A DNA stretch of 64,000 nt from Intestinicryptomonas porci. Its GTDB lineage: Bacteria > Verrucomicrobiota > Verrucomicrobiia > Opitutales > Intestinicryptomonadaceae. The DNA lies in contig NZ_JALBUT010000002.1 in NCBI RefSeq assembly GCF_033971905.1, positions 124,001-188,000 of the forward strand. The letters run 5' to 3'. How positions within the stretch are numbered: the stretch's first letter is position 1; every line of letters begins with the position of its first letter. The position numbers and the translations under genes are program-made. Positions 25,211 through 33,316 of this stretch are shown piece after piece. The notes beneath the pieces were generated by a model that ran no database searches, was not told where the DNA came from, and was given only the letters and a program-made list of their open reading frames with translations.

Positions 25211-25465
25211 TCAATAGTCTTCGATGGAGAGAATGCCCCAGAAGAGTTGCAAACGGTCGCCCGAGGGGATTTCCATGCCTGCAACTTCGTCAGTCGTAAG
25301 CCTTATGCCCATGGTGTCGGTTGCCGCGAAGCATGCGGGTTCAAAAGTGTAAATTCCCCATGCCGTTGACTTTTGGTGTGCCGTTGTTGTGTTCGAAGTG
25401 CAGCCTGTCAAAGAAAAAGACGCAACTGCAAATGCGATTAAAGATGCAAATTTAAGAATTTTCAT
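25211..25465 (-). CDS. Small lipoprotein, unknown function
   Basis: 84 residues, not recognised. A lipoprotein signal peptide ends in the lipobox LTGC, so Cys22 is the lipidated residue. The mature part is about 63 residues, beginning with a Thr/Ser-rich linker, with single Trp residues in AWGIYTF and FWGIL and an acidic end SIEDY. It has its own terminator and faces away from the phosphofructokinase gene, so it is a one-gene unit. Membrane location beyond lipidation is not shown. Confidence 0.75.
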   Translation of the reverse strand: MKILKFASLIAFAVASFSLTGCTSNTTTAHQKSTAWGIYTFEPACFAATDTMGIRLTTDEVAGMEIPSGDRLQLFWGILSIEDY

Positions 25466-25641
25466 AAGATAAAGCCTAATGGCTTGATTTTTAAAATCAA
25501 CAAAAAAGTGAAAAAATTTTCTTTGAGCGCAATGTTTTAAAAAACTAAACGGTTTTTTCGGGTAATTTTGTTTTATATTGAAAAAAACTTGCGCGAAGCA
25601 AAAACTTGGGCATAATTTTTTCTTAATTTTTTATTTAAATC

Positions 25642-26841
25642 ATGAAACCTAAAAAAGTTGGCATTCTGACAGCCGGCGGGCTCGCCCCCTGCCTTTCAAG
25701 CGCGATAGGCGACTTAATTCAACGCTATTCGGAAATCGATCCGTCTATTGAAATCATCTGCTATCTCGGCGGATACAAGGGGCTTCTTTTGGGGCAAAGC
25801 GTGAAAGTTGACGCAAACATGCGTTTAAATGCGCACGTCCTTTTGAAGTACGGCGGCTCGCCAATCGGCAATTCCCGCGTTAAGCTCACTAACGTGAAAG
25901 ACTGCGTAAAGCGCGGCTTGGTAAAAGAAGGTCAGGATCCGCAAAAGGTCGCCGCAGACCAGCTCGTAAAAGACGGTGTTGACGTTTTGCACACTATCGG
26001 CGGAGACGATACCAATACCGCCGCCGCGGACCTTGCAAAATTCTTAAAGGAAAACAACTACGAGCTAACTGTCATCGGTCTTCCCAAGACGATCGATAAC
26101 GACGTCTATCCCATTACGCAGAGCCTTGGTGCATGGACTGCCGCAGAAGAGGGCGCGAAGTATTTTTGGAACGTTGTAAGCGAATCCACCGCAAACCCGA
26201 GAATGCTCATCATCCATGAAGTCATGGGCAGAAACTGCGGTTGGCTTACTGCGAAAACCGCGCACGAATACCGCAAGATGCTTAAAAATGCGGAATGGCT
26301 GCCATCTATTGGCGTATCTCAAAAACGCCGTGACGTCCATGCAATTTTCATTCCCGAAATGGAAATCGACATCAAAAAGGAAGCCGCCCGTTTGAAGAAG
26401 ATTATGGACGAGGAAGACTGCGTAAACATTTTCATATCCGAAGGCGCCGGCGTAAAGACGATTGTTGCCGAAATGGAAGCACGCGGCGAAAGCGTTCCGC
26501 GCGACGCGTTTGGGCACGTCAAGCTCGATGCGGTAAATCCCGGCAAGTGGTTCGGAAGCCAGTTTGCGGAAATGCTTGGAGCTGAAAAAGTTTTGGTTCA
26601 GAAGAGCGGATATTTTGCCCGCGCGGCGGCTTCAAACGCGGCTGACTTAAACCTCATAAAGAGCTGTGCCGACTTGGCTGTCGAATGCGCCATGCGCCGC
26701 GAAGGCGGGGTTATCGGACATGACGAAGACCAAGGCTGTGTTTTGCGCGCAATCGAATTTGAGCGCATCAAGGGCGGCAAGCCGTTCAACACTTCTTTTG
26801 AATGGTTCCAAAATATGCTTGCTGAAATCGGGCAGAAGTAA
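25642..26841 (+). CDS. pfp: 6-phosphofructokinase, PPi-dependent type
   Basis: Converts fructose 6-phosphate to fructose 1,6-bisphosphate. 399 residues. GGDDTNT at 120-126 has the second Asp that marks PPi-using enzymes (ATP users have GGDGS), and PKTIDND at 148-154 has the Lys seen in PPi enzymes. MGRNCG at 195-200 binds the sugar phosphate. The N-terminal nucleotide-loop equivalent reads TAGGLAPCLSSAI rather than the standard GGDAPGLNA, an unusual variant. PPi enzymes work in both directions and save ATP, often in anaerobes. Monocistronic, with a strong terminator. Phosphoryl donor is inferred from residues. Confidence 0.92.
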   Translation: MKPKKVGILTAGGLAPCLSSAIGDLIQRYSEIDPSIEIICYLGGYKGLLLGQSVKVDANMRLNAHVLLKYGGSPIGNSRVKLTNVKDCVKRGLVKEGQDPQKVAADQLVKDGVDVLHTIGGDDTNTAAADLAKFLKENNYELTVIGLPKTIDNDVYPITQSLGAWTAAEEGAKYFWNVVSESTANPRMLIIHEVMGRNCGWLTAKTAHEYRKMLKNAEWLPSIGVSQKRRDVHAIFIPEMEIDIKKEAARLKKIMDEEDCVNIFISEGAGVKTIVAEMEARGESVPRDAFGHVKLDAVNPGKWFGSQFAEMLGAEKVLVQKSGYFARAAASNAADLNLIKSCADLAVECAMRREGGVIGHDEDQGCVLRAIEFERIKGGKPFNTSFEWFQNMLAEIGQK

Positions 26842-26859
26842 GTCTTTTGTTCGGGTATT

Positions 26860-26893
26860 AAAAAAGGGAAAGCTTTGGGCTTTCCCTTTTTTT
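26860..26893 (+). terminator. Terminator after the phosphofructokinase gene
   Basis: AAAAAGGGAAAGC/GCTTTCCCTTTTT with a short loop and seven T. A minus-strand 58-codon frame ends 13 nt to the right. Confidence 0.88.
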
Positions 26894-26905
26894 GTTTTTT
26901 GAAAA

Positions 26906-27082
26906 TCAATTTAAACAGGCTTTTGCAAATTTAAAAGATGCGGCTTTTGCAATTTTTCTGTCGGGAAGCCCGCGAAGTCCAAGATAGGAATTTCTTTGGA
27001 TTGCAGACGTTTCGGTCTTTTTGCTTTCAAAAGAATAAGTGTATATTGTACCGAGCGGCGACTTTAATCTGTTTCTTTTCAT
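26906..27082 (-). CDS. Candidate small basic protein, 58 residues
   Basis: Not recognised. Open frame from ATG 27082 to TGA, translating to MKRNRLKSPLGTIYTYSF and ending FKFAKACLN. Rich in Lys/Arg, with a central QRNSYLGLRGLPDR segment that looks like real protein. Codon choice resembles the neighbours better than the surrounding AT-rich DNA does. On the minus strand TTGTAA, 17 bp and TTTATA stand just before the ATG, so a transcript might be leaderless; no ribosome-binding site is seen. It could also be a gene remnant. It fills much of an otherwise empty 495-bp gap. Confidence 0.35.
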   Translation of the reverse strand: MKRNRLKSPLGTIYTYSFESKKTETSAIQRNSYLGLRGLPDRKIAKAASFKFAKACLN

Positions 27083-27286
27083 TGGTATAAAATTTCGGGG
27101 TTATTGTCTTACAAGGGAACAGACAAAGATATTTAAAACTTGTTCCGCCAAAAATAAAAAAATTCAATTTGTCTTAAACGCTTCATAACCCCGCAAAAAC
27201 AGGGAGTGTTGAAATTTTCAAATCGCTTTTCTTTGAAAAATTTTGCTTTCAAAAGCTTAAAAATTCGTAGCGTTGGGCTTTTGCAT
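27083..27286. other. Intergenic stretch, no further gene seen
   Basis: AT-rich DNA between the candidate 58-codon frame and the pyrE terminator. Apart from the possible promoter just upstream of 27082 I see no hairpin, tRNA or convincing frame. Confidence 0.5.
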
Positions 27287-27317
27287 AAAAAAGGCGCGCA
27301 TAAATTCTGCGCGCCTT
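27287..27317 (-). terminator. Terminator of the purU-nudix-pyrE unit
   Basis: On the minus strand AAGGCGCGCA/TGCGCGCCTT with a 7-nt loop followed by a T-run, 20 nt past the pyrE stop. Confidence 0.9.
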
Positions 27318-27336
27318 GGGAAAACGAAGAAAGCTT

Positions 27337-27906
27337 TTATGAACCTGGGTGTTCCGCGGGAATTGCGGCAAGCTCTTTCGGAAGCTTGTCGGCTTCGTAA
27401 GTCGGGAATGAAAACTCCAAGAGACTTGCGCACGGGACTTCAAACTTCGCCTTTCCCGCGCTTCTGTCAACCAAAACCGCGACGGCGACGGGAGTTCCGC
27501 CGTTTTCCTTGATTATTTGCAAGCATTCGTCAACCCTGCCGCCCCTTGTGATTACGTCTTCCACGACCAAAAACCTTTCGCCTTTTGAGATTTTAAAGTT
27601 GCGGCGGAGCGCGAGGTTCCCGTCAACTTTTTCGGCAAAAATGAAGCGTTTTTTCAGCTGTCTTGCAACTTCCTGTCCCAATACCAAACCGCCCATGGCG
27701 GGAGCCAAAACGGCGTCGTAGTCGTCGGGATTGAGCTTTTTTACGAGCATTTCCACAAGCTCTTCAACTCTGTCCAAGTGTTCGCAGACCCTTGCGCATT
27801 GGAAGAAATGCCCCGAGTGCAGACCGCTGCGGAGAATGAAATGCCCTTCCATGAGGGCTTTTGTTTCGCGGAATATGTTAAGTATTTTTTCGTCTTCTTT
27901 TTTCAT
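27337..27906 (-). CDS. pyrE: Orotate phosphoribosyltransferase
   Basis: Joins orotate and PRPP to give orotidine 5'-phosphate in pyrimidine synthesis. 189 residues. The PRPP loop VVEDVITRGG lies at 114-123 with acidic pair Glu-Asp. The N-terminal segment has the FILRSGLHSGHFFQC substrate region, and APAMGGLVLG is the middle loop. Last gene of a three-gene minus-strand cluster, 12 nt after the NUDIX gene. carB for the same pathway is elsewhere in the window. Confidence 0.95.
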   Translation of the reverse strand: MKKEDEKILNIFRETKALMEGHFILRSGLHSGHFFQCARVCEHLDRVEELVEMLVKKLNPDDYDAVLAPAMGGLVLGQEVARQLKKRFIFAEKVDGNLALRRNFKISKGERFLVVEDVITRGGRVDECLQIIKENGGTPVAVAVLVDRSAGKAKFEVPCASLLEFSFPTYEADKLPKELAAIPAEHPGS

Positions 27907-27918
27907 ATTTGCCTATTA

Positions 27919-28404
27919 TTAAATTTGCTCTTCAATTATTGCGCGCAGTTCCTTTTGGGGGGAGCAGTCTGCGCGGATTGCCGAAAATCCGCCGCGGGCT
28001 TCGTCCCACAGTTTCCAAATGAATTTACGGTCGGTTTCGGGGATTTTTATGGAATTTATCTCCTCTCTCGAAAAGAATTTAAAACGCCCTTCGTCTATTT
28101 CGGGAGGCAAGCTTGGCATGGGTTTTTTGCAGTCGAACAAAAACATCAGCCAGTTTGTCGAGCCTTCATAGGCTTTTTCGCTAATCATTGAGAAGAGGTG
28201 CAGGTCGCTTTCAGTCAGATGAAGCCCGATTTCTTCATGAGTTTCGCGAATTGCGCATTGGAATGGCGATTCTCCGTCTTGCATTTCAAGCTTGCCGCCG
28301 ATGGGAGACCAGGAGTCTTTATTCGGCTCTTTTTTTCGCTTGATAAGGAGCAGTTTTCCCGACGGATTTTTTACAAAAACAAGGACTGATATTTTAAAAT
28401 CCAT
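27919..28404 (-). CDS. NUDIX hydrolase
   Basis: 161 residues from ATG 28404; the frame stays open 23 codons upstream into the purU end, but NUDIX homology starts with MDFKISVLVFV. The NUDIX box runs from GGKLEMQDGESP to RETHEEIGL with the REXXEE core intact, and carries two extra residues in its first loop. It hydrolyses a nucleoside diphosphate linked to some group; substrate unknown, possibly an oxidised dNTP or ADP-sugar. The C-terminal part has a Trp-rich helix. Lies between purU and pyrE with 11- and 12-nt gaps, so it is in their operon. Confidence 0.85.
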   Translation of the reverse strand: MDFKISVLVFVKNPSGKLLLIKRKKEPNKDSWSPIGGKLEMQDGESPFQCAIRETHEEIGLHLTESDLHLFSMISEKAYEGSTNWLMFLFDCKKPMPSLPPEIDEGRFKFFSREEINSIKIPETDRKFIWKLWDEARGGFSAIRADCSPQKELRAIIEEQI

Positions 28405-28415
28405 CTCGAAAAATT

Positions 28416-29282
28416 CTAATCGAACACCACGGTTTTGTTTTTGTAGGCAAGTATGCGGTTTTGCAAGTGCCAACGGACAGCATTTGCCAAAACAGTGCGT
28501 TCAAGTTCCCTGCCTTTTCGTATTAAGTCTTCGACCGTGTTTCGGTGCGATATTGTGGTGACATCTTGCGCTATAATCGGGCCCTCGTCCAAGTCGGCAG
28601 TCGCGTAGTGTGCGGTTGCTCCTATGATTTTAACTCCCCTGTGGTATGCCTGGTGGTAGGGCTTTGCGCCAGCGAATGCGGGCAGGAAGCTGTGGTGTAT
28701 GTTGATTACGGGTGCGCCACAGTTTTTCAGAAAATTCGGGGACAAAATCTGCATGTACCGCGCCATTACAATCAAGTCTGCGCCGTTTTCTTTCAATATG
28801 CGCATTTGTTCGGCTTCCGCCTCTTCCTTGTTTTCTTTCGTGACGGGCACGCAGTAGAATTTAAGCCCCAGCATTTCGCTCATTTGGCGAAGCTTTTCAT
28901 GGTTTGAAATTACGCAGGTGATTTCGCAGTTTAACTCTCCCATTCTGCATCGCATTATTATGTCGAAGAAGCAGTGCTCGAATTTCGAAACCATAATGGC
29001 GACTTTCGGCTTTTTTGATGATGTTGAAATGACAGTTTCCATTCCGAGTTCGCCTTCGGCAATATGCTTGAAAAGCTCGATTTCGTCTTCGACATTGCCC
29101 GCGGGCTCCCACTCGACGCGCTGAAAGAATATGCCGTTTTCGTTGTCGTGGTGCTGGTCTGCGTGGTGGATATTGCCTCCACGCGCGTAAATCCAGCCTG
29201 ATATTCTCGCCACGATTCCCGGTTTGTCAGCCCCGTGCATCAGGGCTATTATGCGCTCTTTCTTTGCGGAAGTTTCTGCCAT
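28416..29282 (-). CDS. purU: Formyltetrahydrofolate deformylase
   Basis: Hydrolyses 10-formyl-THF to formate and THF, balancing one-carbon units and feeding PurT. 288 residues from ATG 29282, which has an AAAGGAA ribosome-binding site; an upstream frame extension is ignored. N-terminal ACT domain (about 9-85), then the formyltransferase-like catalytic domain with INIHHSFLP (193-201, His197) and LDEGPII (Asp232). Overall length and both domains match PurU rather than PurN, which lacks the ACT domain. First gene of the purU-nudix-pyrE cluster, divergent from panC. Confidence 0.95.
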   Translation of the reverse strand: MAETSAKKERIIALMHGADKPGIVARISGWIYARGGNIHHADQHHDNENGIFFQRVEWEPAGNVEDEIELFKHIAEGELGMETVISTSSKKPKVAIMVSKFEHCFFDIIMRCRMGELNCEITCVISNHEKLRQMSEMLGLKFYCVPVTKENKEEAEAEQMRILKENGADLIVMARYMQILSPNFLKNCGAPVINIHHSFLPAFAGAKPYHQAYHRGVKIIGATAHYATADLDEGPIIAQDVTTISHRNTVEDLIRKGRELERTVLANAVRWHLQNRILAYKNKTVVFD

Positions 29283-29466
29283 TTTCGATTTCCTTTTTAA
29301 CAAATGTTGCCGAAAAAATTCTGCTTGTAAGCAATTTTCACAGTATCGCAAATTTTATGCAGATTTTGCAAGCTCCAATTAGGCGGAACAGGCGATATTA
29401 TTTTTGTTAAATTGTTGATTTTAGAAAATAAAGTGCCAGTATATTCATAAAACAAGGGGAATAGCC

Positions 29467-30309
29467 ATGAAAATAATACAAACTCCGCAAGAAATGTCGG
29501 CATTTTCCGCGCAAATGCGCAGGGAAAACAAAAAAATCGCGCTTGTTCCCACAATGGGCGCACTTCACGAAGGGCATTTGAGCCTTATTGACATCGCGAA
29601 GAAAAATTCCGACATCACAGTGGTTTCTATTTTCGTAAATCCGACCCAGTTCGGTCCGAACGAGGATTTTTCAGCATATCCGCGCCAGCTTGAAGAAGAC
29701 GCGAAGGCTTGCGAGGGCAGGGGCGTTGACGTGGTGTTTGCGCCTCTTGCGTCGTCCATTTATAAAAAAGACGCCTCCACTTGTGTCGTTGAAGAGGAAA
29801 TAAGCGCGAATTTGTGCGGCAAGTCGCGCCCGACCCATTTCAGGGGGGTCACGACGGTGGTCGCAATTTTGTTTAACATCGTAAAGCCCGACGTCGCAGT
29901 TTTCGGCGAAAAGGACGCCCAGCAGGTTTCGGTAATAAAAAGAATGGTGCGCGATTTGTTCATGGATGTTGAAATCATCCGCGCGCCTTTGGTGCGGCAG
30001 GAAAACGGGCTTGCGCTAAGCTCTCGAAACAAATATCTGCACGGCATGCAGCTTGAAACCGCTTGCAGGCTTTCGGAATCGCTTAAAGTCGGCAAAGCCA
30101 TGGTGGAGGAGGGTTGCCGAAACATCGACAGGGTAAAGGCTGCGATAGTCAACAGCCTTGCAAAGTCGTCCAGAATACGCGTTATTTATGTGGAAATCGT
30201 CGATGCAGAAACATCGCTTCCCGTCAAGGAGCTTGTGCCCGGCAAATGCAGGGCGGCGATAGCCGTTTGGCTCGACCAGACGAGGCTTATCGACAATATG
30301 GTTTTGTAG
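29467..30309 (+). CDS. panC: Pantothenate synthetase
   Basis: Condenses pantoate and beta-alanine with ATP to make pantothenate. 280 residues. The nucleotide-binding HxGH lies in MGALHEGH (30-37), and the KMSKS-like loop is ALSSRNKYL near 184-192. VNPTQFGPNEDFSAYPR is the pantoate-contact region. A good AAGGGGA ribosome-binding site stands before ATG 29467. Starts a plus-strand run panC, nadB, unknown, apt. panB and panD are not in the window. Confidence 0.96.
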   Translation: MKIIQTPQEMSAFSAQMRRENKKIALVPTMGALHEGHLSLIDIAKKNSDITVVSIFVNPTQFGPNEDFSAYPRQLEEDAKACEGRGVDVVFAPLASSIYKKDASTCVVEEEISANLCGKSRPTHFRGVTTVVAILFNIVKPDVAVFGEKDAQQVSVIKRMVRDLFMDVEIIRAPLVRQENGLALSSRNKYLHGMQLETACRLSESLKVGKAMVEEGCRNIDRVKAAIVNSLAKSSRIRVIYVEIVDAETSLPVKELVPGKCRAAIAVWLDQTRLIDNMVL

Positions 30310-30352
30310 AAAACGCGGAAAATGTTTTTCTTTTGAAAGAGCGCGAAAAAAA

Positions 30353-31960
30353 ATGGAAGAAAATTTCGACATAGTTGTTGTTGGAAGCGGCATTGCGGGG
30401 CTTAGCTTTGCAATCAAAACGGCGAGGCTTGGCTACAAGGTCGCAATCGTGACCAAGAAAAAAAGCTCCGAGACAAACACGAACCACGCGCAAGGCGGCA
30501 TTGCAAGCGTGACAAGCTCTTGCGACGATTTTGAATCGCACGTCAAAGACACTCTTATAGCGGGCGACGGGCTTTGCCACGAAGATGTCGTTAGGGCGAT
30601 AGTGACATCGGGTCCGAACCAGATAAAAATGCTTATGGCAGACGGCGTTCCGTTCTCCCGCGAGGCAGACGGCTCTCCCGCTCTCGGCAGGGAAGGCGGG
30701 CATTCCCAGCGAAGGATTTTGCACGTCAAGGACTATACGGGAAGGGCGATAGAAGAGGCACTGCTTGCGTACATCAAGGGAAATCCCAACATAAAAATGT
30801 TTGAGCACCACTTTGCGGTTGACTTGATAACCGAATCCAAAGTGGGTATTGCAAACAGCGCGGACGAAAACAGGGTTTTGGGCATTTATGTTTTGGATAC
30901 CGCGGCTGACGAGGTGCGCACCTTCAAGGCGAAGGCAATAATGCTCTCCACGGGCGGATCTGGCAGGGTGTACTCTTTTACGACAAACCCCGACATCGCC
31001 ACCGGCGACGGCATTGCAATGGCATACCGCGCGGGTGCGGAAGTCGCGAATTTGGAATTTATACAGTTTCACCCCACCGCCTTGTATTCCAATGAAAACG
31101 AAAGATTTTTGATTTCGGAAGCCGTGCGCGGAGAGGGCGCGGTTTTGCGCAATTCAAAGGGCGAGGCGTTTATGTCGAAATACGACGAGCGCGCCGACTT
31201 GGCTCCAAGAGACATTGTTGCGAGGGCAATAGACCAGGAAATGAAGCGTCTTGGAACTCCGCATGTATGGCTTGACATCACAAAGTTTTCGCGCGAGCAC
31301 TTGCAGGACAGGTTTCCGCAGATTTTCGAGCATTGCATTGAAAGGGGCATCGACATTTCAAAAGACTATATGCCTGTCGTTCCCGCCGCTCACTACCAGT
31401 GCGGCGGCGTAAAGACGAATTTGGACGGCGCAACAAACATAGGCGGGCTTTACGCCTGCGGCGAGGTCGCATGCACAGGGCTTCACGGCGCAAACCGCCT
31501 TGCGAGCAATTCGCTCTTGGAGGCGGTTGTCATTGCCGATAACGCCGCTAAAGCAGTGCACGAATACATACGTTCGTCTTCTTTTGAAAACTCAGGGCAT
31601 ATTGCAAGCTGGGTTTCCGGCAACGTCCGCAATCCCGACGAGAGGGTCATTTTGCAGCACAACAACGAGGAGCTTTGCCGCACCATGTGGGACTATGTCG
31701 GCATTGTGCGCACCGACAAGCGTTTGCAGCGCGCCTTGAACCGCGTCAACAATTTGTATCGGGAAATTGACGAATACTATTGGAATTTCAAGGTCGAGCC
31801 GAGCCTGCTTGAACTTCGCAACAAGGTTTTGGTTGCGCTTCTTATCATACGCTCTGCGATGTCGCGCAAGGAAAGCAGGGGGCTTCATTACACCCTCGAT
31901 TATCCCGAAAAATCCGACAAGATAAAAGACACTGTTTTAAAGAGAACATTTATTCCTTGA
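30353..31960 (+). CDS. nadB: L-aspartate oxidase
   Basis: FAD enzyme that oxidises L-aspartate to iminoaspartate, the first step of de novo NAD synthesis. 535 residues. The FAD-binding GSGIAG is at 11-16, TNHAQGGIASV at 43-53 is characteristic of NadB, then EFIQFHPTAL, and HYQCGGVKTNLDG with the active-site His/Arg region. The C-terminal three-helix domain is complete. 43 nt after panC. Its stop TGA overlaps the next ATG. NadA and NadC are not here. Confidence 0.95.
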   Translation: MEENFDIVVVGSGIAGLSFAIKTARLGYKVAIVTKKKSSETNTNHAQGGIASVTSSCDDFESHVKDTLIAGDGLCHEDVVRAIVTSGPNQIKMLMADGVPFSREADGSPALGREGGHSQRRILHVKDYTGRAIEEALLAYIKGNPNIKMFEHHFAVDLITESKVGIANSADENRVLGIYVLDTAADEVRTFKAKAIMLSTGGSGRVYSFTTNPDIATGDGIAMAYRAGAEVANLEFIQFHPTALYSNENERFLISEAVRGEGAVLRNSKGEAFMSKYDERADLAPRDIVARAIDQEMKRLGTPHVWLDITKFSREHLQDRFPQIFEHCIERGIDISKDYMPVVPAAHYQCGGVKTNLDGATNIGGLYACGEVACTGLHGANRLASNSLLEAVVIADNAAKAVHEYIRSSSFENSGHIASWVSGNVRNPDERVILQHNNEELCRTMWDYVGIVRTDKRLQRALNRVNNLYREIDEYYWNFKVEPSLLELRNKVLVALLIIRSAMSRKESRGLHYTLDYPEKSDKIKDTVLKRTFIP

Positions 31961-32802
31961 TGAGAAAAATAGTTTTCAGTTTATGTATGGTTGTTTGCGC
32001 AATTTTTGCGGCAATCATCTTGCATAAATTATTGAGCCTTTATTTCTGCTCGCGCATTTACGACAAAAAAGAGGCGTTCGCCCAAACTCTCTTTGATAAA
32101 GACAACGCCGCTCTTGCCGCCTATGCCCGAAATTCGGAAAAAACTTTTGATTTGTGCCTTTCAAATTCTAAAAACGCCGTTTCTGATTTCTTGGCGGCGG
32201 CGCAAAAAATTCAGGGGGACGAAATTTCAAAAGAAGAAATGCGCGGGCTTTTGGAAGTCTATAAAAATTCAATCTTTAAAGACGAAAACGTTGCGGGCAT
32301 AAAAAAGTTTTATTTCGATTTTTTGGACAGCCTGAGCGTGAACAAGAACGAGTTTTCCTTGGCTTTCGCGAGGGAATTCGGTAGCGAAAATCCCGATTTG
32401 GTGTCTGAAAACGCCAACGCCCTTTCCGCGAACATGGATTTTTACCTTTTCGATTTTTACAATGCGGCGTCTTACGAAAGCCAAATGGAGACAATCGTGC
32501 TTGCTTTCATAAATTCAATGAATTGCATTTTTAAGGATAAAGGGGTGAGTTTTGCGATGAAGCCGAAAGAAAAAATCACCCATGAGGACAGGATTTATAA
32601 TTGTATTGAATGCCAAATTCTGTCTCCCCAAAAGAAGTCGAACATTCAGAATTTTTCAAAATCTTTTGCGGATGCGGTTGAAGCGTCTTTGAAAAAGGCA
32701 AAAGAGGCGTTTTCGCTCAGCGTAGAAAACGGCATATCCCAAAAGCTTTCCAAGCTCCACGACAAGGCTTACAAGAGAATAATAGGCATATACTTAAAAT
32801 AA
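31960..32802 (+). CDS. Membrane-anchored protein of unknown function
   Basis: 280 residues, not recognised. ATG 31960 overlaps the nadB stop (TGATG). One N-terminal helix (about 3-27) is followed by an all-helical, acidic, Phe/Ala-rich body without cysteine clusters or recognisable enzymes' motifs. There is a repeated FDFLDSLS / FYLFDFYNAAS theme. The tail ends in basic KAYKRIIGIYLK. Cotranscribed with nadB and apt (1 nt to apt), but nothing ties it to their chemistry. Likely exposed in the periplasm if the helix is an uncleaved signal. Confidence 0.65.
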   Translation: MRKIVFSLCMVVCAIFAAIILHKLLSLYFCSRIYDKKEAFAQTLFDKDNAALAAYARNSEKTFDLCLSNSKNAVSDFLAAAQKIQGDEISKEEMRGLLEVYKNSIFKDENVAGIKKFYFDFLDSLSVNKNEFSLAFAREFGSENPDLVSENANALSANMDFYLFDFYNAASYESQMETIVLAFINSMNCIFKDKGVSFAMKPKEKITHEDRIYNCIECQILSPQKKSNIQNFSKSFADAVEASLKKAKEAFSLSVENGISQKLSKLHDKAYKRIIGIYLK

Positions 32803-32803
32803 A

Positions 32804-33316
32804 ATGGATATAGAAAAACACATCGCGGTCGTAAAGGATTTCCCAAAGAAGGGCATAATATTTAAGGACATATCTCCGATATTTTTAAATCCGAACGCAT
32901 TTTCGCAGCTTATTGACGAGCTTGCGGCAAGCGTCAGGGATTTGGGCGCAACCAAAATATTTGCGGCTGAAGCGCGCGGATTTTTGTTTGGCGCGCCACT
33001 TTCGATTAAGCTTGGCTTGCCTTTGGTTCCCGTGCGCAAAAAGGGCAAGCTCCCGCGCGAGACGGTTGAAGTTTCTTACGGTCTTGAATACGGCACCGAC
33101 ACTTTGTGCGTGCACTGCCAAGACGTTCAGCCTCAAGACAAGATTTTGATTTTCGACGATATTTTGGCTACGGGTGGAACTGCAAAGGCGATGTGTTCTC
33201 TCGCAGAAAAACTCGGCGCGGAAGTGGCGGGCTGCGCGTTTATAATGGAGCTTTCATTCTTAAAGGGCAGGGAGCGTTTAAACGGTGTTGAAGTCCGCTC
33301 GATGCTTATCGAGTAG
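32804..33316 (+). CDS. apt: Adenine phosphoribosyltransferase
   Basis: Salvages adenine with PRPP to AMP. 170 residues, family length. The PRPP loop IFDDILATGGTA is at 116-127, AAEARGFLFGAPL near 54-66 is the purine-side signature, and RKKGKLPRETV is the flexible hood. Starts 1 nt after the preceding stop. The last 11 nt overlap the 3' end of the convergent folC. Confidence 0.95.
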   Translation: MDIEKHIAVVKDFPKKGIIFKDISPIFLNPNAFSQLIDELAASVRDLGATKIFAAEARGFLFGAPLSIKLGLPLVPVRKKGKLPRETVEVSYGLEYGTDTLCVHCQDVQPQDKILIFDDILATGGTAKAMCSLAEKLGAEVAGCAFIMELSFLKGRERLNGVEVRSMLIE

